Assembly: GCF_964212655.1 (NCBI RefSeq)
Contig: NZ_OZ156465.1
Location: 3,906,001-3,970,000 of the forward strand
Direction of reading: 5' to 3'
Length of the DNA stretch: 64,000 bases
Source of the DNA: Candidatus Thiodiazotropha sp. LNASS1
GTDB taxonomy: Bacteria; Pseudomonadota; Gammaproteobacteria; Chromatiales; Chromatiaceae
Of the stretch, positions 37,472 through 45,301 are shown one piece after another. Positions within the stretch are counted from its first letter, which is position 1. Every line of letters begins with the position of its first letter. The notes beneath the pieces are model-generated. The model was not told where the DNA came from and did not search any database. It saw only the letters and a program-made list of their open reading frames with translations. A program made the position numbers and the translations under genes.

Positions 37472-38242
37472 TCAAACCTCGTCGGCTGGGATTTTCGCCC
37501 GCAGAGCATCCCTGTCGAACCACCAGTCTCCATCGATGATGACTTCGAGTACCTTGGCCAACCTGGGTAGAAACTTGCCCGGATCGTTCAATTCCATGCG
37601 CTCGACCCAGAAATCGAAGATCTCCTGCTCTTCCACTTGACTGTGGCGTCTGGCGACCTGGCCAAGCAACTGGTTGGTAAAGAACTTGAGATCCTCACGC
37701 TCCTGCCCCTGGGCACGGATATCGACCACGTAACAGGCGGTCACCGCAGCCACTGCCGCACCGTCTGATTTGTCGGGGGTCTCATCGATGAGATGTTGCA
37801 GCATGGCCACGCTTAGCTCGGGGTCAATGGGGAATGTCACACCTAGCCAGATTCCGTGGGCCAGCGCCTTGATCGAATTCGTCTGCTCCGATTGGTAAAG
37901 GATGTCGCAGGCTTCAACGGCCCTCAGCCACAACTCCTCGTCGAGTGCCTGATCCAGTACAATTTTACCGATCTGCCCGGCCTCCTGCCGCCTGTCCAGG
38001 TCGAGAAGGATATAGGCGGATTCGAGCTGTAGTTCAAGACGCTTGTCATTGGGGACATCATCAGACAGGGCAGACAGCTCTTCACGCTTCTCGTCGAGTT
38101 TGAGCTGCAGCAGCTTGCTTGATTTTATCGCATCTTCCGAACTCTCGTTGTCACCGATAAAGGCTTCAGATTCCAGGTACTTCACAATAATCTTCTCAGT
38201 TGTTGCCGGGGCCTGTTGACTGACCCTGAATGTCTCTGTCAC
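37472..38242 (-). CDS. Unknown helical protein upstream of the Cas6-like gene
   Basis: Soluble, acidic, mostly helical protein of about 256 residues, with TPR-like spacing in RLELQLESAYILLDLDRRQE and similar segments. No TM, Cys pair or nucleotide motif. It ends in IIDGDWWFDRDALRAKIPAD. No family recognised. The frame is open to an ATG at 38314 (280 residues), but those first 24 residues overlap the 58-residue ORF in another frame and look less protein-like, so I favour the GTG at 38242, 5 bp after that ORF ends. Neither start has a good ribosome-binding site. Confidence 0.6.
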   Translation of the reverse strand: MTETFRVSQQAPATTEKIIVKYLESEAFIGDNESSEDAIKSSKLLQLKLDEKREELSALSDDVPNDKRLELQLESAYILLDLDRRQEAGQIGKIVLDQALDEELWLRAVEACDILYQSEQTNSIKALAHGIWLGVTFPIDPELSVAMLQHLIDETPDKSDGAAVAAVTACYVVDIRAQGQEREDLKFFTNQLLGQVARRHSQVEEQEIFDFWVERMELNDPGKFLPRLAKVLEVIIDGDWWFDRDALRAKIPADEV

Positions 38243-38246
38243 GACC

Positions 38247-38423
38247 TCAGGTGAAAGTCGCTTCCAGGCGGTCTTCCCAATTGTCGGGGGTGTCGGAAAA
38301 AGGGGGTTTGACATCGATACGAAAAAACATCTCAGTCTTCGACCTTTCCTTCACCACCTCCAGCAGTCTATCGAAGCTATCGACCTCTGGGTGTTGCATC
38401 ATTAATTCACTCAAATACAGCAT
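38247..38423 (-). CDS. 58-residue ORF at the head of the Cas6-like block
   Basis: ATG at 38423, TGA at 38247. The protein begins MLYLSELMMQHPEVDSFDRL and continues with a charged, mixed sequence (KTEMFFRIDVKPPF, DNWEDRLEATFT) that looks like a real small domain. It is the first gene after the divergent dsr promoter region and is followed directly by the 37472 gene. The ribosome-binding site is weak; the second or third Met (38402/38399) has a GAG 7 bases upstream. No family recognised. Confidence 0.5.
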   Translation of the reverse strand: MLYLSELMMQHPEVDSFDRLLEVVKERSKTEMFFRIDVKPPFSDTPDNWEDRLEATFT

Positions 38424-38633
38424 TTTTGACTTTGTCCCTGCGGTCTGGCGATTGCCGTAGCAAAACGCAGTAAAATACTCAGGTATTGATATTGAACATC
38501 ATGTGGGATGCTCGATCAAGGCTCTTCTGACCAAGTTTATCGGTAAAACCTACCCTTATGAAAGTAAGGGAGTGTTTTGAATATTAGAAATGAATTAAAG
38601 ACTTTAACATATTGTTATTACTGTGTATTTTGT

Positions 38634-38645
38634 GTCAAATTTGAC
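38634..38645. promoter_or_regulatory. Palindrome GTCAAATTTGAC, candidate operator
   Basis: A perfect 12-bp palindrome, 263 bp upstream of dsrA. Its regulator is unknown. Confidence 0.45.
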
Positions 38646-38674
38646 CCCATTTTACCCCAAAATTCATGAAAATA

Positions 38675-38690
38675 TATCCCAAATGGGATA
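38675..38690. promoter_or_regulatory. Inverted repeat TATCCC-AAAT-GGGATA, candidate operator
   Basis: A perfect 6-4-6 inverted repeat, about 220 bp upstream of dsrA, in an AT-rich stretch. Its regulator is unknown. Confidence 0.45.
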
Positions 38691-38907
38691 GTCATAAATA
38701 TCTCTTTCCCTCCCATCGGAAGGATATTGGTCTGCATTAGACATCCCTAAAATTTCGCACCAGTAGAAACAGGCCTGTTGCCTGTAGCGCGGTTTTGGAT
38801 TGCAGGTTTGTAGCCGTTTTTCTATGCCAAGGTGTTTGGCGCAGCTTGAACATCAGGCGAAGATTCAGCAAAAAGACCTGAACAAACGACCATTGGGAGA
38901 AAGAGTG

Positions 38908-40149
38908 ATGGCAAAACAGATGCATGATACCCCCATGCTTGACCAGCTGGAGAGCGGCCCCTGGCCCTCGTTTGTCACCGGCCTCAAGCGTCTCGCCAAC
39001 GATAACGACATGATGGTTGACCTGCTGGGTCAGCTCGAGACCTCATACGAGACACGCAAAGGTTACTGGAAAGGCGGTACCGTTGGCGTGATCGGTTATG
39101 GTGGCGGTATCATCCCCCGCTTTACCGAACTCAAGGGTGAGGACGGAAAAGCATTGTTCCCCGCAGCAGCCGAGTTCCACACTCTTCGCGTCATGCCGCC
39201 TCCGGGCATGCACTATGACAGCAACACCATCCGCAAATTCTGTGACATCTGGGAGAAGTACGGATCCGGTCTGATCGCATTCCATGGCCAGTCCGGTGAT
39301 ATCATGTTCCAGGGTTGCACCACCGACAACGTTCAGCCCGCATTTGACGAGATTAACGAGATGGGCTTCGATCTTGGTGGTGCCGGTCCGGCTGTACGTA
39401 CCGGTATGTCCTGTGTCGGTGCCGCTCGCTGTGAGAATTCATGTTTCGATGAAGGCCGTACCATGCGTATGCTGGTCAACAACGCCCTCGATGACATGCA
39501 TCGTCCCGCGCTGCCCTACAAATTTAAATACAAGGTTTCAGGTTGTCCCAACGACTGCATGAACTCCGTGCAGCGCGCCGACCTGGCTACCATCGGTACC
39601 TGGCGCGACGATATGAAGGTCGACCAGGACGAGGTCAAGAACTTCGTCGCTGATAAAGGCCGCAAGTATGTCATCGACAATGTCATCACCCGTTGCCCGA
39701 CCAAGGCCCTGTCCCTGAATGACGACGATACCCTGGCGGTCGACAATCCTTCCTGTGTCCGTTGCATGCACTGCATCAACGTGATGAACAAGGCACTCTC
39801 TCCCGGTGACGATAAGGGTATTACCCTGCTCTGTGGCGGTAAGCGAACCCTTAAGATCGGCGATCTGATGGGTACCGTGATCGTGCCTTTCCACAAGCTG
39901 GAGACCGATGAGGATTTCGAGTGGTTGGAAGAGTTGGCGACAGAGATCCTCGACTTCTTCGCCGAAAACGCCCTCGAGCACGAGCGTACCGGTGAGATGA
40001 TCGAGCGTATCGGCCTGGTCAACTTTCTGGAAGGTGTCGGCCTCGAGATCGACCCCAACATGATCGAGCGTCCGCGTATGAATCCTTACTTCCGTAGCGA
40101 CGACTGGGATGAGGAAGCGGCCAAGTGGGCTGAGAGAAAGGCCCAGTAA
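38908..40149 (+). CDS. dsrA: Reverse-type dissimilatory sulfite reductase, alpha subunit
   Basis: With DsrB it forms the cytoplasmic A2B2 sirohaem enzyme that oxidises DsrC-bound sulfur to sulfite. 413 residues. Sirohaem-4Fe-4S ligands sit in CVGAARCENSC and SGCPNDCMNS; a ferredoxin-like insert has CPTKAL and CVRCMHCINVM. The ATG at 38908 has a GGGAGA ribosome-binding site; the open frame extends upstream but lacks protein character. The operon context (dsrEFH, dsrL) identifies the oxidative type. Confidence 0.98.
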   Translation: MAKQMHDTPMLDQLESGPWPSFVTGLKRLANDNDMMVDLLGQLETSYETRKGYWKGGTVGVIGYGGGIIPRFTELKGEDGKALFPAAAEFHTLRVMPPPGMHYDSNTIRKFCDIWEKYGSGLIAFHGQSGDIMFQGCTTDNVQPAFDEINEMGFDLGGAGPAVRTGMSCVGAARCENSCFDEGRTMRMLVNNALDDMHRPALPYKFKYKVSGCPNDCMNSVQRADLATIGTWRDDMKVDQDEVKNFVADKGRKYVIDNVITRCPTKALSLNDDDTLAVDNPSCVRCMHCINVMNKALSPGDDKGITLLCGGKRTLKIGDLMGTVIVPFHKLETDEDFEWLEELATEILDFFAENALEHERTGEMIERIGLVNFLEGVGLEIDPNMIERPRMNPYFRSDDWDEEAAKWAERKAQ

Positions 40150-40165
40150 CACCGATCTAGATATT

Positions 40166-40196
40166 AGGGGGCAACGGGTTCGCTCGATTGCCCCTT
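40166..40196 (+). other. Hairpin between dsrA and dsrB
   Basis: GGGGCAA and TTGCCCC form a 7-bp stem with a 13-base loop, followed by TTAAAA rather than a T run. It is more likely an mRNA processing or stability element than a full terminator. Confidence 0.45.
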
Positions 40197-40233
40197 AAAA
40201 CGAATCAATTACCCTATTTTTTTGGAGGTAGGT

Positions 40234-41304
40234 ATGTCGGAAGTTCGTATGCCGATTGAGAGTGGCGTCCCGGAGATGGAGCCCTACTTACACCCCGTGC
40301 TGAAGAATAATTACGGCCAGTGGGCTTATCATGAGCGTCCACGCCCCGGTGTGTTGCATCACGTCGCCAAAAGCGGTGACAGCATCTGGACCGTACGTGC
40401 CGGCACCCAGCGTCAGATGGATGTCTACACCATCCGCAAGCTGATGGACATCGCCGACGAGTTTGCCGAAGGTTATGTCCGCTTCACCATTCGCTCCAAC
40501 ATCGAGTACATGGTGAGTGAGGAGTCCAAGGTTCAGCCTCTGATCGACAAGCTGGAGTCCGAAGGTTTCCCGATCGGTGGTACCGGCAACTCTGTCTCAA
40601 TGATCTCTCATACCCAGGGTTGGTTGCACTGCGACATTCCCGGTACCGACGCATCCGGTGCTGTGAAGGCTTTGATGGATGACCTCTACGATGATTTCGT
40701 GAAGGAAGAGATGCCGAACCGTGTGCGAATCACCACCTCCTGCTGCCAGATCAACTGTGGTGGTCAGGGTGATATCGCCATCAACATTCAGCATACCAAG
40801 CCGCCGAAAATTGACCATACCCAGGTCGCCAACGTTTGTGAGCGTCCTTCGGTCGTGGCCCGCTGCCCGGTAGCTGCTATCCGTCCCGCCATGGTCAACG
40901 GTAAGCCCTCCCTTGAAGTGGACGAGAAGAAGTGCATCTGCTGCGGTGCCTGCTTCCCGCCCTGTCCTCCCATGCAGATAAACGATCCGGAGCATTCCAA
41001 GTTCGCGATCTGGGTGGGTGGCAAGAACTCCAATGCCCGATCCAAGCCGACCTTCCACAAGCTGGTGGCTGCCGGTGTGCCCAACAATCCGCCCCGCTGG
41101 CCCGAAGTTTCCACCGTGGTCAAGCAGATCCTCAGCGCCTACAAGGAAGACGCCAAGGATTGGGAGCGTATCGGTGAGTGGGCTGAGCGTATCGGTTGGC
41201 CGAAATTCTTCGAGAAGACCGGTCTGCCTTTTACCAAATATCACATCGATAACTGGCGTGGCAGCCGTAACAACCTGAATGCCTCTGCGCATATCCGCTT
41301 CTAA
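40234..41304 (+). CDS. dsrB: Reverse-type dissimilatory sulfite reductase, beta subunit
   Basis: Partner of DsrA; carries the catalytic sirohaem in the family. 356 residues. Motifs TTSCCQINCGGQGDIAI, RCPVAAIRP and the ferredoxin segment CICCGACFPPCPP are present. The ATG at 40234 has GGAGG about 5 bases upstream. It starts 84 bp after dsrA. Confidence 0.98.
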   Translation: MSEVRMPIESGVPEMEPYLHPVLKNNYGQWAYHERPRPGVLHHVAKSGDSIWTVRAGTQRQMDVYTIRKLMDIADEFAEGYVRFTIRSNIEYMVSEESKVQPLIDKLESEGFPIGGTGNSVSMISHTQGWLHCDIPGTDASGAVKALMDDLYDDFVKEEMPNRVRITTSCCQINCGGQGDIAINIQHTKPPKIDHTQVANVCERPSVVARCPVAAIRPAMVNGKPSLEVDEKKCICCGACFPPCPPMQINDPEHSKFAIWVGGKNSNARSKPTFHKLVAAGVPNNPPRWPEVSTVVKQILSAYKEDAKDWERIGEWAERIGWPKFFEKTGLPFTKYHIDNWRGSRNNLNASAHIRF

Positions 41305-41344
41305 TTCAGGAAAATCGTTTGGGCAATAACAGGAAGGTCTACTG

Positions 41345-41737
41345 ATGAAATTCGCGATTCAGGTAAATGAGGGTCCTTATCAGCACCAAGCCACGGACTC
41401 TGCATACCAGTTCACCAAAGCTGCACTGGAAGCCGGACATGAGATTATGCGTGTCTTCTTCTATCACGACGGTGTCAACAACGGCACCAATCTGACAACA
41501 CCTCCGCAAGATGATCGGAACATTGTCAAGCGTTGGTCCGAGTTGGGTAAACAGCACGATCTCGATCTGGTGGTTTGCGTGGCCGCCGCCCAGCGGCGGG
41601 GTATCGTCGACGAGGGTGAGATGCAGCGCAACGGTAAGGATGCGCAGAATCTTGCTGAAGGTTTTCGCATCTCCGGCCTCGGTCAGTTGGTCGAGGCGGG
41701 CATCCAGTCGGAACGACTGGTGGTATTCGGTGATTGA
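41345..41737 (+). CDS. dsrE: Sulfur relay protein DsrE
   Basis: Part of the DsrE2F2H2 complex that passes persulfide sulfur to DsrC. 130 residues. The active-site Cys78 is present in LDLVVCVAAAQRRG, as in A. vinosum DsrE. This Cys marks the oxidative pathway. Ribosome-binding site AGGAAG. Confidence 0.97.
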   Translation: MKFAIQVNEGPYQHQATDSAYQFTKAALEAGHEIMRVFFYHDGVNNGTNLTTPPQDDRNIVKRWSELGKQHDLDLVVCVAAAQRRGIVDEGEMQRNGKDAQNLAEGFRISGLGQLVEAGIQSERLVVFGD

Positions 41738-41752
41738 GTATAGGGGTTGACG

Positions 41753-42163
41753 ATGTCTGAAGATGTTAAAAAGTTCATGTACCTCAACCGTCGGGCCCCC
41801 TACGGCACCATCTATGCCTGGGAGTCACTGGAGGTTGTATTGATCGGCGCTGCGTTTGATCAGGATGTCAGCCTGGCTTTTCTGGATGACGGGGTCTATC
41901 AGCTGGTCAAAGGACAGGATACGGCTGGAGTGGATATGAAGAACTTCTCACCCACCTACCAGGCGCTTGGTGATTACGACGTCACCAAACTGTATGTAGA
42001 GAAGGAGTCATTGGAGGAGCGAGGATTGACCTTGGATGACCTGATGCCTCTAACCTACGAGGATGAAGATGATGATTGGGCGGAAAAGGACTCTATCCGT
42101 GTGGTCAGTCGCGCTGAAATGACGGACATCATGGAAGAACAAGATGTCATGTTCAGCTTCTAA
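41753..42163 (+). CDS. dsrF: Sulfur relay protein DsrF
   Basis: Structural partner of DsrE and DsrH. 136 residues, no catalytic Cys, as is normal for DsrF. FMYLNRRAPYGTIYAWESLE and FDQDVSLAFLDDGVYQL are typical. I chose the ATG at 41753 with AGGGG 8 bases upstream; the TTG at 41747 overlaps it. Confidence 0.95.
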   Translation: MSEDVKKFMYLNRRAPYGTIYAWESLEVVLIGAAFDQDVSLAFLDDGVYQLVKGQDTAGVDMKNFSPTYQALGDYDVTKLYVEKESLEERGLTLDDLMPLTYEDEDDDWAEKDSIRVVSRAEMTDIMEEQDVMFSF

Positions 42164-42178
42164 GTCGGAGACGAGTGA

Positions 42179-42484
42179 ATGAGTACCCTACATACTGTTA
42201 ACAAATCACCTTTTGAAAAGTCTTCGATGGATAGCTGTCTGGCCTACGCCAAAGCAGGCAGTTCTGTCCTTATGTACGAAGACGGCATTTATGGCGCGAT
42301 CGAAGGTACTGACTGCACACAGAAGATTGCTGCCAAAGATGGTGTGAATTTCTATGTACTGGGCCCGGACCTTAAGGCTCGCGGTGTAAGCGAAGACAAG
42401 GTCGCTGACGGCATCGAAATTGTGGACTACGCCAGGTTTGTCAGTCTCGCCGCAGAGAATGACAAGGTACAGGCCTGGGTCTGA
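42179..42484 (+). CDS. dsrH: Sulfur relay protein DsrH
   Basis: Third subunit of DsrEFH. 101 residues. The conserved Cys20 is in KSSMDSCLAYAKAG. It follows dsrF by 15 bp. Confidence 0.95.
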   Translation: MSTLHTVNKSPFEKSSMDSCLAYAKAGSSVLMYEDGIYGAIEGTDCTQKIAAKDGVNFYVLGPDLKARGVSEDKVADGIEIVDYARFVSLAAENDKVQAWV

Positions 42485-42528
42485 TTGTATTAACTGAATA
42501 ACTTTCAACTCTATCTGGGAGAGAAAAT

Positions 42529-42861
42529 ATGGCTATCGAAGCTAACGGCAAAACCTTCGAAACTGATGAAGAGGGTTACCTGACCAATCTGGCCGATTGG
42601 GAGCCCGCTGTTGCCGAGGCAATGGCTGCGGAAGATGACCTGCCACTGACCGACGAGCATTGGGAGATCATCAACTTCCTGCGTGAGTACTATGAAGAAT
42701 ATCAGATTGCTCCTGCGGTTCGTGTACTGACCAAGGCTGTAGGTAAGAAGCTGGGTAAGGATAAAGGTAACTCAAAATATCTTTATGCCCTGTTTCCATA
42801 TGGCCCAGGCAAGCAGGCTTGCCGTTTTGCCGGTCTGCCTAAACCGACTGGCTGTATCTAA
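42529..42861 (+). CDS. dsrC: DsrC, sulfur carrier protein
   Basis: Carries sulfur as a persulfide or trisulfide between DsrEFH, DsrAB and DsrMKJOP. 110 residues. The flexible C-terminal arm FPYGPGKQACRFAGLPKPTG has Cys98, and the penultimate residue is Cys109; both are needed for full DsrC function. The second family member in this window (36372-36716) lacks both. A perfect 12-bp hairpin lies just after the stop (42872-42906). Confidence 0.98.
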   Translation: MAIEANGKTFETDEEGYLTNLADWEPAVAEAMAAEDDLPLTDEHWEIINFLREYYEEYQIAPAVRVLTKAVGKKLGKDKGNSKYLYALFPYGPGKQACRFAGLPKPTGCI

Positions 42862-42871
42862 AGGCACGTGC

Positions 42872-42906
42872 TTGCGATGGAGGTGCTTATTGTCCCTCCA
42901 TCGCAA
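42872..42906 (+). other. Strong hairpin between dsrC and dsrM
   Basis: TTGCGATGGAGG and CCTCCATCGCAA form a perfect 12-bp stem with an 11-base loop. No T run follows directly. It could stop part of the transcripts or protect the dsrABEFHC segment from 3' decay, so raising DsrC output relative to the membrane complex. Confidence 0.7.
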
Positions 42907-42939
42907 ATCACTTGATCATTTTTTGAGGAACGCAGGATT

Positions 42940-43662
42940 ATGTCATTTGCCTACGCGTTGCTGTTTATCGTAGCGACCTTAGTTCTTGTCCTTGGACTGG
43001 CCAGGAAAATTGTCCAGTACGCCAGAACGCCTGCTCCATTAAAGATTCCGACCACACCGGCGCCTGTCAATCAGACTGGTGTGGTTCTACGGATGTTTCG
43101 TGAAGTCGTTTTTTTTGAGAGTTTGTTCAAGAGCACCAAGTGGACCTGGGTCTTCTCATGGATGTTTCACATGGGGCTGTTTCTGGTTCTCGCGCGGCAT
43201 GTCCGTTATTTTATCGACCCTGTGTGGCTGCCGATACAATTGATTCAACCCTTTGGTAAATATGCGGCCTTTGCCATGATTGCAGGGCTTGCCGGACTGC
43301 TGATCCGGAGAATATTCGTCGATCGCGTCCGCTACATCTCCTCTCCATCCGATTATCTTTGGCTGCTGCTGCTGATTTTTATCGGCCTGAGCGGTGCGAC
43401 AATGACATTCCTGATCCATACTGATGTGGTTGCCGTTAAGCAGTTCTTTACCGGTTTCTGGACATTCAGCGGCGGCGATCTTCCCATGGACCCGGTTCTG
43501 CTTGTTCATCTGTCCCTGGTGGCGGTACTGATGCTGCTTCTGCCGTTCAGTAAATTGCTGCACATACCGGGTGTCTTTTTCAGCCCAACCCGTAATCAGG
43601 TGGACAATCCGCGTGAAAAACGCCATCTGGTTGATTGGGCAAGAAAGCTCGAAGAATCCTAA
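42940..43662 (+). CDS. dsrM: DsrM, haem b membrane subunit of DsrMKJOP
   Basis: NarI-like cytochrome b subunit of 240 residues with about 5-6 TM segments (FAYALLFIVATLVLVLGLA near the start, FAMIAGLAGLLI and LWLLLLIFIGLSGATMTFLI later). His residues in FHMGLFLVLARHVRYF and LVHLSLVAV are candidate haem ligands. It exchanges electrons between DsrK and quinones. Confidence 0.95.
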   Translation: MSFAYALLFIVATLVLVLGLARKIVQYARTPAPLKIPTTPAPVNQTGVVLRMFREVVFFESLFKSTKWTWVFSWMFHMGLFLVLARHVRYFIDPVWLPIQLIQPFGKYAAFAMIAGLAGLLIRRIFVDRVRYISSPSDYLWLLLLIFIGLSGATMTFLIHTDVVAVKQFFTGFWTFSGGDLPMDPVLLVHLSLVAVLMLLLPFSKLLHIPGVFFSPTRNQVDNPREKRHLVDWARKLEES

Positions 43663-43680
43663 GGCCTATGAGGTTTACAA

Positions 43681-45222
43681 ATGGCTGGAGCTGAGTTTGA
43701 AACACCGGAACTGACAGAATTCATTGAGGTTCCGAAACTGGTTGACGGTACCATGGAGCATATCACCTGCTTCGTGGCCAAGCCCGAACATCAGGAGGCT
43801 TTGGGCTTTCCTGGTGAAAAGGTGGAGAATTGGAAGGAGGTCGCCATCGACAAGATGGGCGATCTGTTAAGCCGCTATCGTTCATTCCAGGTGTTCATGG
43901 ATGCCTGTGTGAAGTGCGGTTCCTGTACCGACAAATGCCACTACTATCTCGGTACGCAAGATCCGAAAAATATGCCGGTGGGCAGGCAGGATCTGTTGCG
44001 TAAGGTCTATCGCCGCTATTTCACCTTCGCCGGCAAGTACTTTCCCAAACTGGTCGGTGCGGTGGATCTCACCGAAGTGGTGATCGACGACTGGTACAGC
44101 TATTTCCATCAGTGCTCCCAGTGCCGTCGCTGTTCGGTCTTCTGTCCCTATGGCATCGATACAGCGGAGATCTCGATGGCGGCCAGGGAGATACTCGACT
44201 CCATCGGCATCGGACAAAAATACTGCAACGAGATTATCGGCAAGGTCCACAAGATTGGTAACAACCTGGGACTGCCAGGGCCTGCCATTGAAGACACCCT
44301 TGAGGGTCTGGAAGAGGACGTCTGGGAGGAGACCGATGTAGCGGTCAAATATCCGCTGGACGTAAAAGGCGCTGAAATCCTACTCGTGACACCTTCTGCT
44401 GACTTTTTCGCTGAGCCCCATGTGGACGGTTTGATCGGTTACGGCAAGGTTTTTCACGAAGCGGGCGTCAGCTGGACGCTCAGCACCAAGGCCTCCGAGG
44501 CAGGCAACTTCGGCATGTTTATCGGCAGCTACGAGAATATGCGTCGCGTCTCCCTGCGTATACGCGAGGCGGCGTTGGAGTTGGGAGTGAAGCGCATTGT
44601 CTTCGGAGAATGCGGGCACGCCTGGCGCATCGCCTACAGCTTTTTGAATACATTGGCAGGACCATTCGATTTTCTCAACCCCGACTACCCGGTGCCGCAG
44701 CACATATGCGAGTTCACCCTGAATGAGATAGAGCAGGGCACCCTGGAGTTCGACAAGTCTGAGAACGACGATATGTCGATCACCTTCCACGACTCCTGCA
44801 ACGTGGCCCGCGCATCGCGCATGGGCGACAAGCCGGGCGGTCAGTTCGAGATACCCCGCAAGGTGATCAAGGCGGTTGTCAACAACTATCACGACATGGA
44901 GTGGGACACCATCCATGAGCGTACCTTCTGCTGCGGCGGTGGCGGCGGTCTGCTTACCGACGACCTGATGGAGGTCCGGGTGAAGGGCGCCAAGCCGCGA
45001 ATGACGGCATTCAAGAATGTCATGGACGAAAAGGGCGTTACTCACCTTGCGGCAATCTGCGCCATATGCAAGAGCCAGTTCAGCAAGGTGTTCCCCTATT
45101 ACGGCATGGATATGTTTCAGATCGTCAGTGTTCATCAGCTGGTGAGTAATGCAATTGTGATGAACAGAAAGACGCCGCCCGAGGAGGCTCCCGGTTACGG
45201 CGAAGACGAAGATGATGAATAG
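43681..45222 (+). CDS. dsrK: DsrK, iron-sulfur subunit of DsrMKJOP (HdrD-like)
   Basis: Cytoplasmic catalytic subunit of 513 residues thought to act on DsrC disulfide or trisulfide. Two 4Fe-4S motifs, CVKCGSCTDKCHYYLG and CSQCRRCSVFCPYGID. A noncubane-type CCG domain follows: FGECGHAW, FHDSCNVARASR and RTFCCGGGGGLL, then CAICKSQF. It is 18 bp after dsrM. Confidence 0.96.
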   Translation: MAGAEFETPELTEFIEVPKLVDGTMEHITCFVAKPEHQEALGFPGEKVENWKEVAIDKMGDLLSRYRSFQVFMDACVKCGSCTDKCHYYLGTQDPKNMPVGRQDLLRKVYRRYFTFAGKYFPKLVGAVDLTEVVIDDWYSYFHQCSQCRRCSVFCPYGIDTAEISMAAREILDSIGIGQKYCNEIIGKVHKIGNNLGLPGPAIEDTLEGLEEDVWEETDVAVKYPLDVKGAEILLVTPSADFFAEPHVDGLIGYGKVFHEAGVSWTLSTKASEAGNFGMFIGSYENMRRVSLRIREAALELGVKRIVFGECGHAWRIAYSFLNTLAGPFDFLNPDYPVPQHICEFTLNEIEQGTLEFDKSENDDMSITFHDSCNVARASRMGDKPGGQFEIPRKVIKAVVNNYHDMEWDTIHERTFCCGGGGGLLTDDLMEVRVKGAKPRMTAFKNVMDEKGVTHLAAICAICKSQFSKVFPYYGMDMFQIVSVHQLVSNAIVMNRKTPPEEAPGYGEDEDDE

Positions 45223-45301
45223 AACACGATAACTAGCGCAAACTACGATTCCTACCCTGGGGTAGGGCACGACCAAGACAAGTTCCAAGAGGAGACTGAA
45301 A

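Larger units (their letters stand above)
38424..38907. promoter_or_regulatory. Divergent control region between the Cas6-like block and dsrA
   Basis: AT-rich 484-bp region with no supported ORF. It holds two palindromes (38634-38645, 38675-38690) and a direct repeat of ACCCCATTTT / ACCCCAAAAT at 38644-38663. The dsr promoter and that of the opposite gene block must lie here. Confidence 0.65.

Noticed and set aside
36799-38907. A CRISPR array accompanying the Cas6-like gene
   Set aside because: I looked for regularly spaced 25-40-bp direct repeats in the gaps around it and elsewhere in the window and saw none.
38800-38907. Longer N-terminus for DsrA
   Set aside because: The extension does not resemble DsrA, and the ATG at 38908 has a ribosome-binding site and gives the usual length.
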